This document shows, in pieces, positions 24,701-35,684 of a stretch of DNA of 64,000 nt. The DNA comes from Coniferiporia sulphurascens (Eukaryota; Basidiomycota; Agaricomycetes; Hymenochaetales; Hymenochaetaceae), in contig NBBA01000006.1 in NCBI GenBank assembly GCA_002794785.1, positions 1,240,001-1,304,000 on the forward strand, given 5' to 3'. Position 1 is the stretch's first letter. Each line of letters opens with the position of its first letter. Under the pieces are notes generated by a model. The model saw nothing but the letters and a program-made list of their open reading frames with translations, was not told the origin of the DNA and did not search any database. A program made the translations under genes and the position numbers.

Positions 24701-27134
24701 ATTGTTGCACCAGTATCTGTTAAGCTCAACGGTTATGTGGTGATCAACGTCAGGGCTTCCTGATTGTCGAGACTGGTAGTACAGCAGCAGGACTTCCTAG
24801 ATGCCGTAAGTCGAAGTGGATCGTCAATGGGGCTTCCTGATCGGCGATGTGACGTGATGGGGTTCTGATTGGAGTCGGGTTACGACAGAGCGACTACTGG
24901 CTTGACAGCACACAGTAGACTGGTGGTAACAGATAATGGGCTTGTATGAACAAAGAGCACAAGCTTAGGACTTGTGCTACTGAAGTTACATGCTTATATG
25001 CTACTCTATGTGTTTGCTACTGTAGGGTCGTGTGTAGGGTCATTTACATGGCTATGGAAGGTCATGGAAACCCAAGGAAAGTCTTGGTAATACATGTTGA
25101 GGTATCAGTAAGCAAAGCATGTCATGATGGTGCAATATGGCATCATCATGGCATCTTATGGCACAAGGCAAATAAGGATGAGTAAGGCAGAGGAATGGGG
25201 GAGTTGCGCTGACTGATGATGATGAAGAGGAAGTGAGTCAGCACAGTGAGGGGAAAGTAAAAGAAAATTGTAACAGTATCAATTATATCCATTGAAGAAT
25301 AAACATTGTTAGCGATTTTTTCTGTTGTTATTGCATTAACACTTACATCTAAATTATTGTCATCCATGTCTTCCATTGCGCTATCATGGTTTCCTAGTGC
25401 ATCAAGGAAGTCATTGTAAGAATAAATTGGGAATTCTCCCATATCAAAGTCATTGTCGTCGATTTCGGTTATAAAGGCTGTTTCGCCTTGGCCAATTACA
25501 GCACTTAATTCGATTCGAGAGCTCGATGCGACATTTGTTGCTGCTGCTGTAGCAGTATGTTTAGCCTGGGCCGTGTTTGCCCCAGTTGATGTCGGTGCCG
25601 CTGATGCACCCATTTCCTTCCCTTTTCCTTTTTCGTCGTTCATGTCCTCTTTCTTCTTCTGGGCTGCTTTCGTCCATTCCGTTTTTGGCGCCCAGCAATC
25701 TTGACTAAAGTGCCCTAGCTTATTACAATTATAGCACTTTACCACATGTGATTATTGGTTAGGGGAATATCCCCCTCGTCGTTGTCCTCGCATATATCCT
25801 CCACAGCCCCTATAGCTGCGACCTCATGGCTGTACACTGTGGCTAAAACCGCATCTGCGGCCCCTAAAATAGGGGTGAGTCCACTCGTCCTTGGGCAGGT
25901 GGTTAGCCGCCACTCCTGTCCTTTGATGATTTTTTCGCCACCCCTCGAAGGTGTTGTGTAATGCAGTTAATAAGAATTGAGGGGTTAGTTCAATTTCATC
26001 TTTGTCTGGATTTGTTTTGTTAATAGTTTTGATATATAACTCACTCTGCATGAGTACATATTGATATTGTTCGGGCGTTGCCCGCGTAATAGCCGATATA
26101 TATGTCGACTCTGAAACTTTTACCCCTTGGGCTATTAGTTCCTTGTATTTATTACTGAGGTTATTGAGCATTCCATTGAAATGGCTGACATGACCTCAGA
26201 TATCAAAAAGGGCAGCCTCGTTAAAGCCCTTTGTAATTGTTGTCTGGACGTTATATTGTCCATCAAGCGCTTTGAGTAAAGCTGGTATATCTTTAGAGAA
26301 ATTAAGATAATAAGCCAGTATTTTGTCAGGCATAGTGCGCATAATGCTGTTATATAGAGTGCTCGAGATACCAATCTCTCCAGTTCCTGGGGAGTTAATG
26401 AGCAGGTTACTGTAACCTGCACTCTCGATGGCGCTGCGGACTCTGTAATTCCAGAGTTTGTAGTTTCTGTGCCTGTCGAGTTTCTTGATTCTGTCGAAGA
26501 ATTTCTGGAGTTCTGCGAGTTTAGTTGCCATACTCAGTTCATCTTCCTCAGTATCATTAGCATCTGAATCTCCAGGATCAGAAGGTTCTGATGGCTCACA
26601 TGATGGGTTATTTTTGGATTCTTCAGTGTTTTCTTTGTCTTCTTTTTTATCGTTATCTTTTGTGTTATCTTCATCTTCTTTTTTATCGTCTTCTGGCTTG
26701 ATATAAGGGTTGTCAATTTTAAATTGTTCTTTTTCTTTTGGATCTGATATACCCAAATACGTACTGATTCGATATCTGATTTCGGATGATTTTCCTTTAT
26801 CTGATATTCCTAAATCTTTAGCGTGATTCGTTAATTCGATTTTATAGTCAGCTTTTGTTTTTAGTTTTTCATCATTTGTGGAATTATCATACCTGTTAAT
26901 TCGATCTTGAATTTGTTGTTCCATTCCATGTATAGGTATTTGTCTAAGGTTACATTGTATAATTAAATCAACTAACCTTTTGCTATCTTTAGCTTTTTGA
27001 ATTTTTTCTTCAAGTTCTTCAATAGTTGATGACTGTGTGTATGTTATTTTTAGTTCGTTAGCTATTATTCACAATCCTGATAATTTTTGTAAACGTGTTT
27101 GCTCATGAGTGTTTGGTCTTTGTTCGTCAGACAT
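21732..27134 (-). pseudogene. copia gag-pol, broken
   Basis: Gag starts at the ATG at 27134 (MSDEQRPNTHEQ). It continues through an acidic low-complexity region and a CCHC zinc knuckle (CYNCNKLGHFSQDC, about 25740). The protease motif DTGA is at the solo LTR B junction (24717/25276). Then come the GAG-pre-integrase and integrase (LGHISYTYLKQLL, DIWGPAS, TPQQNGVAERS), reverse transcriptase (AHLATVRTILSW, FIHVDD near 22700) and RNase H (MVGALRYAADCTRPDISF, SLSVCEAELQA, DNQAAI). Pol ends at 21732. In-frame stops lie at 27069, 26196, 25824, 25752, 23881, 22172 and 21903: six TGA and one TAA, as expected from C-to-T or G-to-A change of CGA, TGG or CAA. Frameshifts occur within pol. The element cannot make its own proteins. 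Confidence 0.9.
24718..25275 (-). mobile_element. solo LTR B, inserted in the protease motif
   Basis: 558 bp, same family as solo LTR A but inverted. It runs TGTTAAGC to TGTAACA on the plus strand and is flanked by GTATC at 24713-24717 and 25276-25280. Removing it and one duplication restores the frame of the host copia protein exactly across the aspartic protease motif (IIDTGAT). Confidence 0.9.
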
Positions 27135-27203
27135 AGTTTCATTATTCGAGGATTTATAAATTCATTAATCGTTTCATTAGTTATAGAGTCAAGGCTCATA
27201 ACC

Positions 27204-27459
27204 TCTTAAAATCTATGCATGTTGTGGTAGACAATGAGGTGCAGTGGTAATAGTTGAGAGGGACTGGGTTATCAGCGTAAACTGATGTATTTCATGGTAG
27301 AGACCAGCTCTCCTTATATACATCTACTGTGAGCTACGTATACTATAACTATCATAGCTCCTATCATATGGCGTTATCATTGCATTATCGTTCACTTAGT
27401 AAGGTGTTTGTTCATATGACCATCTATATATTTAGTACATTCATTATATTTATTTAATA
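27204..27459 (-). repeat. 5' LTR of the copia element
   Basis: 256 bp, uninterrupted. It abuts the primer-binding site at 27203 and the outer GCATT at 27460. A related solo LTR is at 32068-32324. Confidence 0.88.
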
Positions 27460-27464
27460 GCATT

Positions 27465-27646
27465 AATGGATCAGAAGGGACTACACATTAGAAAATATGA
27501 ACAGCAGCAATCTTGAGGTTACAGAATAATTTTTTGGCCTTAAGATCATACTGCTGAAGGTGAGGTTGGGACAGATTCTACAACACCCGATTCATCGGTA
27601 GGGTCCTCCCAAATATGGGGCGTGCAACACTTTTGGTACCCCCCTG
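27465..27646. mobile_element. MITE 1, right part
   Basis: Right end of the DNA element split by the copia insertion. Its outer about 60 bp are the inverted counterpart of 20679 onward, ending CCCCCCTG before the flanking TA at 27647-27648. Confidence 0.8.
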
Positions 27647-27648
27647 TA

Positions 27649-28544
27649 TTTCCATATCGTGAGATCAATTAAGTTCGCTTATAATAGGGCCACCAAAAAA
27701 ACGTAAAAACATGTGGAAATCCAACGGATATCCGTACAAAGATAAAGGGATACATACCTTACGAATGCTTTCTGGTAAAGTCATATGAGCTAACTTTTGT
27801 AATGCTTTATCTACAAAAAAACCATATTTCTAGATCTTTATAAAAGTATGTCTTCTCGAATCATATCACAATTAAAAGCGTATCTGTGCAACTTTATCAA
27901 CACTTCCAATAACATATTTTCACCCCACAGCAGGTACTTACTCAAATTTGTCGGCTTTTCATTCCCAGCAAAACCAAGTTCTGGTGCACATGATGGCGAA
28001 TAACATCCTGGAATCAACATCGGAGTTTTCTTCATGCAAATAGAAGCTTGATTATGTGTGCACATGTTGTTTACTCGTTGTCGTAACGGCGGACACACCC
28101 CATTAGGGCGTCGAGAGAACTGATTTAGTCCTCAAACAAGCTTGAAAGAGATTTTACAAGAGACAAGTTGGCATGTTCAGGTTTTTGTTCATAATTTTGT
28201 GCCATTCCTGGTATTGGTGTCCACATGTGCTTTCCATCAATGAGAATCTTGCCAGCATCGTTTACGATATCACAGAGAGAAGTAGGCCCATTTGAAATGA
28301 TGTTTTCGACTCGCCTTCCAGTACTTGTGTCGAGCTCTAGCGCCCCTGGCATCGAGCCTTGCCACACAGGGACAAACGATCAGCAGATGGAGGCATAAGT
28401 CGAGGATCTTGTGGTCAAGTGGCGCACTCTTCGTGTTTAGCGCCCGCTTCTTGCTGTTATGCCAGCATCAACGTTGAAGTCCATCTATGTAGCGCGCCTG
28501 GCTGTGGCGTTCGGGACAATGAAAAAACAGACTAAACCTTGTGC
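27649..28544. other. decayed sequence, no gene called
   Basis: Minus-strand frames of about 80 codons at 27838-28098 and 28125-28367 have coding-like composition but no recognised motif and no continuation. Around 28340-28500 the sequence weakly matches 40040-40200, the 3' flank of SurE copy 6, so it is probably the decayed flank of the SurE fossil that follows. Confidence 0.4.
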
Positions 28545-29150
28545 GAGTCAAAAATAGACTGAAACCTCCAAGGAAGGACTCCTATGTGTGTGCCAGCATT
28601 ATCCTTAATCGTGGCGTTCATGACATTGATACTCGAAAAGTAGTCCAATAGCGCAAGATATTATTTTCCATCAGGAGGCGGCCGCTCCCTCATGTACAGA
28701 TCTCAGACGCCATATCACTGGCTGTGGCATTGATGTGAGTAAGGACGGAGATGAGCGAGTCTGGGTCTGCGCAGTTTCCCATGGCTCCTAGGTAGCTATT
28801 GTTAAGTGAGACATTTCAAGACCGAGTGAACATGCATGTATGCGATGCGAAGAGGGATCGTGTGGATCTCGTGCTGAGCACAGCGGAGACTCCTGTAACT
28901 GTAATCGGGGGTCGAAAAGGTGTTGGGGCGTTGTGTGAGGAACCAGATATCTTACGGTGCCAGAAGGGACGGCTAGGAGAAAGCCGGACCACCAGATCCC
29001 TGGATATGAGGCACAACACAGGTCAGTCGACGAGTCTTGCTTTAGAATGCAAAAAAACCAATGTCTTGTCTTATAGCAGGAAAGCGAGCTGATTTAACCA
29101 CATGTCCCAAAAGCGGAGGTGCAGACAGGGGGCACAGTGGCACAATCTAC
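28545..29150 (-). pseudogene. SurE-like fossil, copy F
   Basis: Clear but degraded match to SurE exon 5. The stretch with GCGTTCATGACATTGAT lines up with GCGTTCATGACGCTTACG of copy 6, followed by matches to the GGGAGGCG and GGGTCTGTGCA blocks. Weaker similarity continues through the rest of exon 5 and part of exon 4 (near 29110). No open frame spans it. Most differences from intact copies are CpG to TpG or CpA. Confidence 0.7.
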
Positions 29151-29799
29151 CAGTGGAATCTCGATGGACAACAGAGGTGCGATTTTCGATACTTGAGAAA
29201 CAGGGCTCGGGGAGCACTTCAGGATTTGTCGCACAAATAAGGCCTACAGTTCCAAGGGATTTTATGACCGATTTGGATGCAAATAAGGCCACATACTATG
29301 AAGAACTGAGATGCCTCATGAGGACCCATCAGAGATTCTAGTACATCAGATCTCGTTAGCTGGCACAAGATCTATCTGCACATAATGTGCCGATCACAAA
29401 GATCGACACTCCATTTATAGGAGATTTTCCGACTCAGTTCAAACAGGTTCCAAAAAACATTCCCACACAAAAACATAAATTCTGCAGCACTGTAGACAAA
29501 TGACTGGGTCCCCAAGTTTTCATATATGCATCACCATACAGTATATGCTGTTAAAACAGGGTCAATGTGCTGAATAAGAAATTTTTCTGCTCATAACATG
29601 CACGATGGATGCACACGTGGCATGCGCAGCGATGACGGTATTAGAACAGCGTGTAATCCCTTGTTACTGTTGGAGAAATCTGAAATGAACAGATGGCAAG
29701 ATCGGACCCATATTACCTGCAAACCTGCGGCAAACACACGAAGGGTGCAAAACGAACGAGGTGGTACAGTACATGCATGCTACCGAAAATGTAAACTCA
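29151..29799. other. left outer flank of the inverted repeat
   Basis: No gene. From about 29560 to 29799 it is a diverged inverted match of 35788-35864 plus 36735 onward, and it represents the empty site of MITE 2. Confidence 0.55.
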
Positions 29800-29902
29800 G
29801 ACATATTAATCGGGAAATATGCCACATCATCAAACTTGCATCAAAGTTAGGTATCTGTACGACTATTGAAATGACTTCTTAAATAAACGCAACAATATTG
29901 AG

Positions 29903-31092
29903 TCAAGCACAGGTCAAAAATGAGCCGAGTCTGTCCAGAACGTCACTTTGCTGAGTGGAGGTCACATCCCCACTCTCGTCACCTATCATAACACTGACAC
30001 TTGCGAGGCACTGTGATCCTGCATTGTGGATGATGCTCTTCTCCGTTGGGAGGAGGTTGGTTCCGCATGTGACAACATCGGGTCCTGTGCTACTGGTCAC
30101 GGCTTTTCTGCAAGTCAGCACAAATTTGAATGTGTTCAGATCTGTGCAGTTTCCCATGGCCACAACATAATTGACGTTCAGCATAGTGCCAGCTGGGATG
30201 ATTGGTGAAGATTGGCTAAAGGGCTGAGTGACGAGGGCCTGAATAAGCTTTGCACTAAGTGCAGCGAAAACTTCCACAGTAGTAGTCAAGGCCGATGGGG
30301 TATCAAGCGTCGTGTAAGAGACATGGGCTCCTCTGGCACCAGAAAACGTGATAGAGGAATAACCTTCCTTAGCGCCCTCGGATGCCACACCACTGGAAAG
30401 TACCAGGTGTGAGCTAGTGATGGAAAGTAGTTCAAAAGCACATGATATCACTTACAGGGTTCCCATGACCGTATCCGTTGTGCCCAAATTATTACCTATG
30501 TTTGGTCCAGAAACTATCAGGTCTGGTCCAGTACCATTGAAAAATTTCACAGCAGTTTTGAGTCCCTTCCGCATGGTGTTAACACTATTTGTGAGGAGTC
30601 ATGTTTCCGCTATATGAGTAGGATGGGAAGTCAATCGACTTACAGGTATGAGTTCACATAATTGAGCCAGGCTTGAATAATCGACTGTCAGTAGTGATTC
30701 TTGAAGAAGGAAAATGATATAAAATATTCATGGTTGTTAGGATCAGAACCAGTTGCCGGGGAGTTGGGCGGACAGCTGGAAAATTCACAGCCAGCAGTAC
30801 CCAGTGGCTTAGGAGCTGCAGTAGAAGTGCCAGTGTCCGATTTGTCCTTGGCAGGCGCAGAAAGCATGACCTGCTCGCCAGATTAATGTTCAAAATCGAT
30901 CATTAAGATAGTGGGGAATGAACGAAATGGACGAACATTATATTCAGGACATGCCATCAACACTGAGTTTAGTGCGTGGATGTTTGTGACTGCCCAGCTG
31001 TCATTGTTAGTTTGAAGGATTTTGACCTGACCATACACACCAACAACGGCGGTAAGGGAGACCAGGGTGTGAAGGAAAGCGAAGGAAACCAT
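29903..31092 (-). pseudogene. SurE-like copy 3, catalytically dead
   Basis: The exon layout of the family is recognisable (exons from 31092, 30870, about 30680, about 30590 and about 30400 down to 29903), and the final exon is open for 182 codons including upstream intron sequence. It is not a working gene. The metal site NDDG is NNDS (TNNDSWAVTNIHALN), so both the second Asp context and the Gly are lost. The donor of intron 2 is AT instead of GT (30733-30731 region), and the conserved GAACE is GVASE. Nearly all changes against copy 5 are G-to-A or C-to-T, many at CpG. The identical copy 4 carries every one of these changes. Confidence 0.85.
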
Positions 31093-31153
31093 TTCAAGAA
31101 GTATGAGACTTGAACTTGTGGGATGTTGCATACTTGTGAGCCATAACATGCCA

Positions 31154-31160
31154 TTTTATA
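31154..31160 (-). promoter_or_regulatory. TATA box of SurE copy 3
   Basis: TATAAAA 62 bp before the ATG, kept although the gene is decayed. The mirror-image box lies at 34427-34433. Confidence 0.55.
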
Positions 31161-31563
31161 CCCAGCAGTTGGCCTGTTTAGCTAAAGCGAAATAACACAT
31201 GTTTTTTAAAAAGTCCACATTGGTGCACAAGGAGAGGCCTTCAATGTCATTTAATTGGTCAGTAGATAGTGGGGCACTGTTCTTCACTTCCATAAACCAT
31301 ACGGTTCCATATTGCATCATGGGTCCATCACCATGCAGGTCTGAGTGTTGGTGAGACACAAACATGATGCTTGCAATGTCAATTTTCTTTTCTTCGAAGA
31401 CGTTGAAATGCCGAGGCAATTGATGCTTAAAACTGAACCCACCTTAAAAATATATAACCATTTTGTGAAGTCATCACTTTTGAATACAGTTCTGCACACT
31501 GCATATGGGAACCTTCTCAGGTGACCATGAAAAGCCATGAAAAGTTATACCACTCTGCAGTGT

Positions 31564-32062
31564 GCACTCAAAACGCCTTTTTAGGATTACCGATCCCCTT
31601 CCCATACACTTACATAGATTCCCCACACCACCACATACCTTTCCATGCCAGACAGCATTCACACAGGGATGTACAGCATTGCAACTTCATTGATGCATAT
31701 GCTATCGGCTCGGTTATCGTTGCAACGGACCCACTGCGCTAGGACGTTAGAAAACCCGAGTAAGTCCGTTGAATTATTAAGCATCAGGTGCAAGCAGGAA
31801 GGCGTAAGTGAGAGCTACGTGCTGTAAGCTGAAACTCTTCGAATAAATGGGACCCTTTGTACAAGATTACTGTCGCGGGCCGCCTCATGAATACACAGAC
31901 TCACTGTGTTTAATTGCTTTCGCTTCGAATTTGTGAAATGATTTGCTTCAGTGCAGATAAAATTCCCAAGTAGAATCACCAGGATCAGAGCATTTCATGG
32001 AGAAATCCAAGAGACAGCATCGACACGATTGTGAATGGATGATGTTGCCCATAAACAAACAA
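31564..32062. other. palindrome spacer, left portion
   Basis: Unique sequence between the left arm and the solo LTR; no gene and no homology elsewhere in the window that I can see. Confidence 0.45.
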
Positions 32063-32067
32063 AGCAT

Positions 32068-32324
32068 TTATTAAATAAATATAACGAACAATATAAATAT
32101 AAGATGATCATATGAACAACCATCTTACTAAGTAAATGATAACGCAATGATAACGCCATACAATAAGAGCTATGATAGTTATAGTATATGTAGCTCACAG
32201 TAGATGTATATAAGGAGAGCTGGTCTCTACTATGAAATACATCGGTTTACACTGATAACCCCATTCCCCCTTCACTCTTACCACTGCACCTCATCGTCTA
32301 CCACAACATGTGTAGATTTTAAGA
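32068..32324 (+). mobile_element. solo LTR of the copia family
   Basis: 257-bp single LTR (TATTAAATAA to TTTTAAGA) in the orientation opposite to the full copia element, flanked by GCATT at 32063-32067 and 32325-32329. It confirms the non-TG/CA ends of this family. Confidence 0.88.
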
Positions 32325-33132
32325 GCATTGCACTGCTTTTGTCAACAAAATATACCAGATGAAGATTAATGAGTCGAACGCAGAACTAACCTTGCTAGTG
32401 AGATTCTTTGAGGATGGGGTGCTTGTTCGATTATGTTGGATTGATGCTCACCGCTTCTTCGAAGGCTTGTTCGATCCTTTCGGTGCTCTACTACTTCTGA
32501 ATTCGTTTGCAACGATATTAGAGCTACCTCGTTGTATAGTTAGTGCGAGCTCACTTCTGTGTGGAAGTCACCAACGGGGTCAGACCATTAGTGTCGTCTG
32601 CGAAATAATACGAAGAATATGCAGATAGATCGCCGCTGAATAAAAGCCACTCTTCGGGACATGTGCTAAGCTTCTAATAGTTTTTGCATGCCAGACCCCA
32701 CTCCCCCCCTCTTCCTCCAGGTATTCATAATACTCGACCTTTAAGAAGTGAGTACGATGATTAACAGGACCGCAAAAAGTATCACTAGGGGGCAAGGTCA
32801 ATCATGAGAGAAATGTGCCAATGGGTCACACTGTTTTCCTGTTGTGTTATGGAACATCATGAGAAATTAAATCCTGAAAAACATGTGCAGTGTGATGGAT
32901 GTTAAGCGATATTTTAAACTGCGCAAATGTGATCAGAAGCCTGGGCAGAAATAATTGAATGAAGTCCTTTAAGGCTGTGACTTACTAAACAGTATGGGTG
33001 AACGCGTTTTCCGAAAACCCCGCTTAACTTCGTTTGGTCCTGGAAGCTCTGAGTCCCCTCTACCGATTCGAGGCATCGAAGACCGCGCAAGTGTGTCCAG
33101 CGCAGACTTCACAAGTGAGTATCATGATGCGC

Positions 33133-33160
33133 CACTGGCACTGGCACTGGCACTGGCACT
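33133..33160 (+). repeat. (CACTGG)n microsatellite
   Basis: Four tandem CACTGG units plus a partial one. The inverted counterpart near 39200 has none, so the run expanded after the duplication. Confidence 0.85.
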
Positions 33161-34426
33161 CTTTGTTGACACTTGGAGCGTGTGAATAAAATGATCCGCT
33201 TTCTTTGTAAAAAGCGGTGCAATATAATGCTGTTTGTTTATGATCAGTGACGATACAGTATCCTACCACATACGTCCAACACCCTTCTGCATGCCCCAGG
33301 GTTTCTTTGTCTGTGGTCATTTGGTCACTTCAGAAGCTCACATACAAATGTGCTGGTTGTGCGGCTTCAGGCATTTACATACACTAGGGGGAGCTGGAAT
33401 GAAGTTTATTCGTTTCTCTTTCTCCACCTGTCCTGCCAGTGCCGGTTGGTTGTTGCGACAATTCCAATCTTGATGGAAACATTACGCGAAAGTGTTCCCT
33501 GTATCAAAGCATTTGAGCTCACGATCAATCTCACAAACACAGCTTAACGAAGTGAATTAAGCCCCACAATTTGGCAATCCGCAAGAGAAGCTTTTCTTTC
33601 TAAATGTAACTTGAAGACATGTGCGCACTGTAAATACGACCTTTTCAATGACTTCCAAGCAGGGGTATTCTGGCAAGGCTACCAGGGTGCAGGTAAGTAC
33701 ACGACACTGTATGCAAAAGCGACTTTACAAGATGGTAAAAGTTTTATGAAGTAGGTTCGGATATGAACATCACCTACTTCTCCGGCGTTTCAACATCGTA
33801 AAAGAAAACCGACCTTTTTTTTTTCCCATTTCAAGCATGGTCTGCGTCCACGTCTCTGTTGTTACTCTGGTTTATGAGGCTGATAGACTCGTGATACGTT
33901 ATGGAACCATATGGCTTATGGAAGTGTAAGCCGTGCTGAGGCTGGCATCGTTCTAGCATCCATTTGGTCAAGCAATTGGCATTGAAGGCCGTCCCCTGTA
34001 GGCCAATGTTGTTGGCCATGTGTACACTGCAGAGTGGTATAACTTTTCATGGCTTTTCATGGTCACCTGAGAAGGTTCCCATATGCAGTGTGCAGAACTG
34101 TATTCAAAAGTGATGACTTCACAAAATGGTTATATATTTTTAAGGTGGGTTCAGTTTTAAGCATCAATTGCCTCGGCATTTCAACGTCTTCGAAGAAAAG
34201 AAAATTGACATTGCAAGCATCATGTTTGTGTCTCACCAACACTCAGACCTGCATGGTGATGGACCCATGATGCAATATGGAACCGTATGGTTTATGGAAG
34301 TGAAGAACAGTGCCCCACTATCTACTGACCAATTAAATGACATTGAAGGCCTCTCCTTGTGCACCAATGTGGACTTTTTAAAAAACATGTGTTATTTCGC
34401 TTTAGCTAAACAGGCCAACTGCTGGG

Positions 34427-34433
34427 TATAAAA
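34427..34433 (+). promoter_or_regulatory. TATA box of SurE copy 4
   Basis: TATAAAA 62 bp before the ATG at 34495; mirror of the copy 3 box. Confidence 0.55.
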
Positions 34434-34494
34434 TGGCATGTTATGGCTCACAAGTATGCAACATCCCACAAGTTCAAGTCTCATACTTCTTGAA

Positions 34495-35684
34495 ATGGTT
34501 TCCTTCGCTTTCCTTCACACCCTGGTCTCCCTTACCGCCGTTGTTGGTGTGTATGGTCAGGTCAAAATCCTTCAAACTAACAATGACAGCTGGGCAGTCA
34601 CAAACATCCACGCACTAAACTCAGTGTTGATGGCATGTCCTGAATATAATGTTCGTCCATTTCGTTCATTCCCCACTATCTTAATGATCGATTTTGAACA
34701 TTAATCTGGCGAGCAGGTCATGCTTTCTGCGCCTGCCAAGGACAAATCGGACACTGGCACTTCTACTGCAGCTCCTAAGCCACTGGGTACTGCTGGCTGT
34801 GAATTTTCCAGCTGTCCGCCCAACTCCCCGGCAACTGGTTCTGATCCTAACAACCATGAATATTTTATATCATTTTCCTTCTTCAAGAATCACTACTGAC
34901 AGTCGATTATTCAAGCCTGGCTCAATTATGTGAACTCATACCTGTAAGTCGATTGACTTCCCATCCTACTCATATAGCGGAAACATGACTCCTCACAAAT
35001 AGTGTTAACACCATGCGGAAGGGACTCAAAACTGCTGTGAAATTTTTCAATGGTACTGGACCAGACCTGATAGTTTCTGGACCAAACATAGGTAATAATT
35101 TGGGCACAACGGATACGGTCATGGGAACCCTGTAAGTGATATCATGTGCTTTTGAACTACTTTCCATCACTAGCTCACACCTGGTACTTTCCAGTGGTGT
35201 GGCATCCGAGGGCGCTAAGGAAGGTTATTCCTCTATCACGTTTTCTGGTGCCAGAGGAGCCCATGTCTCTTACACGACGCTTGATACCCCATCGGCCTTG
35301 ACTACTACTGTGGAAGTTTTCGCTGCACTTAGTGCAAAGCTTATTCAGGCCCTCGTCACTCAGCCCTTTAGCCAATCTTCACCAATCATCCCAGCTGGCA
35401 CTATGCTGAACGTCAATTATGTTGTGGCCATGGGAAACTGCACAGATCTGAACACATTCAAATTTGTGCTGACTTGCAGAAAAGCCGTGACCAGTAGCAC
35501 AGGACCCGATGTTGTCACATGCGGAACCAACCTCCTCCCAACGGAGAAGAGCATCATCCACAATGCAGGATCACAGTGCCTCGCAAGTGTCAGTGTTATG
35601 ATAGGTGACGAGAGTGGGGATGTGACCTCCACTCAGCAAAGTGACGTTCTGGACAGACTCGGCTCATTTTTGACCTGTGCTTGA
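34495..35684 (+). pseudogene. SurE-like copy 4, mirror of copy 3
   Basis: Exact inverted copy of copy 3, with the same lesions: NNDS in place of NDDG, the lost intron-2 donor and the GVASE change. It is the only SurE copy on the plus strand. The start at 34495 gives MVSFAFLHTLVSLTAVVGVYG, a still plausible signal peptide. Its nearest functional relative is copy 5 (MVSFAFLRALVSLTVVVGVYG). Confidence 0.85.

Larger units (their letters stand above)
20905..27459 (-). mobile_element. Ty1/copia LTR retrotransposon, decayed and nested
   Basis: Complete element on the minus strand, inserted inside MITE 1 and flanked by GCATT target duplications (20900-20904 and 27460-27464). The LTRs are 256 bp each; the left (3') one is expanded by a foreign solo LTR. 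The two LTRs differ by about four transitions, three of them CpG to CpA or TpG. The primer site, directly beside the 5' LTR at 27203-27193, reads GGTTATGAGCC. It is complementary to the anticodon arm of initiator tRNA-Met, not to a tRNA 3' end. A polypurine tract GAAGGGGAG abuts the 3' LTR at 21725. Domain order (gag, protease, integrase, RT, RNase H) is that of Ty1/copia. Confidence 0.92.
29800..31563 (-). repeat. inverted repeat, left arm (1,764 bp)
   Basis: Mirror image of 34024-35787: for every matched base the two coordinates sum to 65587. I found no difference in any stretch compared, and both edges are sharp. The arm contains all of SurE copy 3, its TATA box and about 400 bp upstream. 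Confidence 0.93.
32350..35684 (+). repeat. older inverted duplication, left unit
   Basis: Diverged inverted copy of about 37103-39890, covering SurE copy 4 and about 2 kb upstream. Matching landmarks include CTTGCTAGTGA (32388 against 39865), the GGCATGCAGAAGG block (33280 against 39070) and the segment at 33800-34020 against 38400-38640. Identity is much lower than between the perfect arms. Confidence 0.75.

Noticed and set aside
34049..34431. Identical frames on both palindrome arms upstream of SurE copies 3 and 4
   Set aside because: They are in the promoter region, are not conserved in the diverged copy at 38300-38640 and have no motif.
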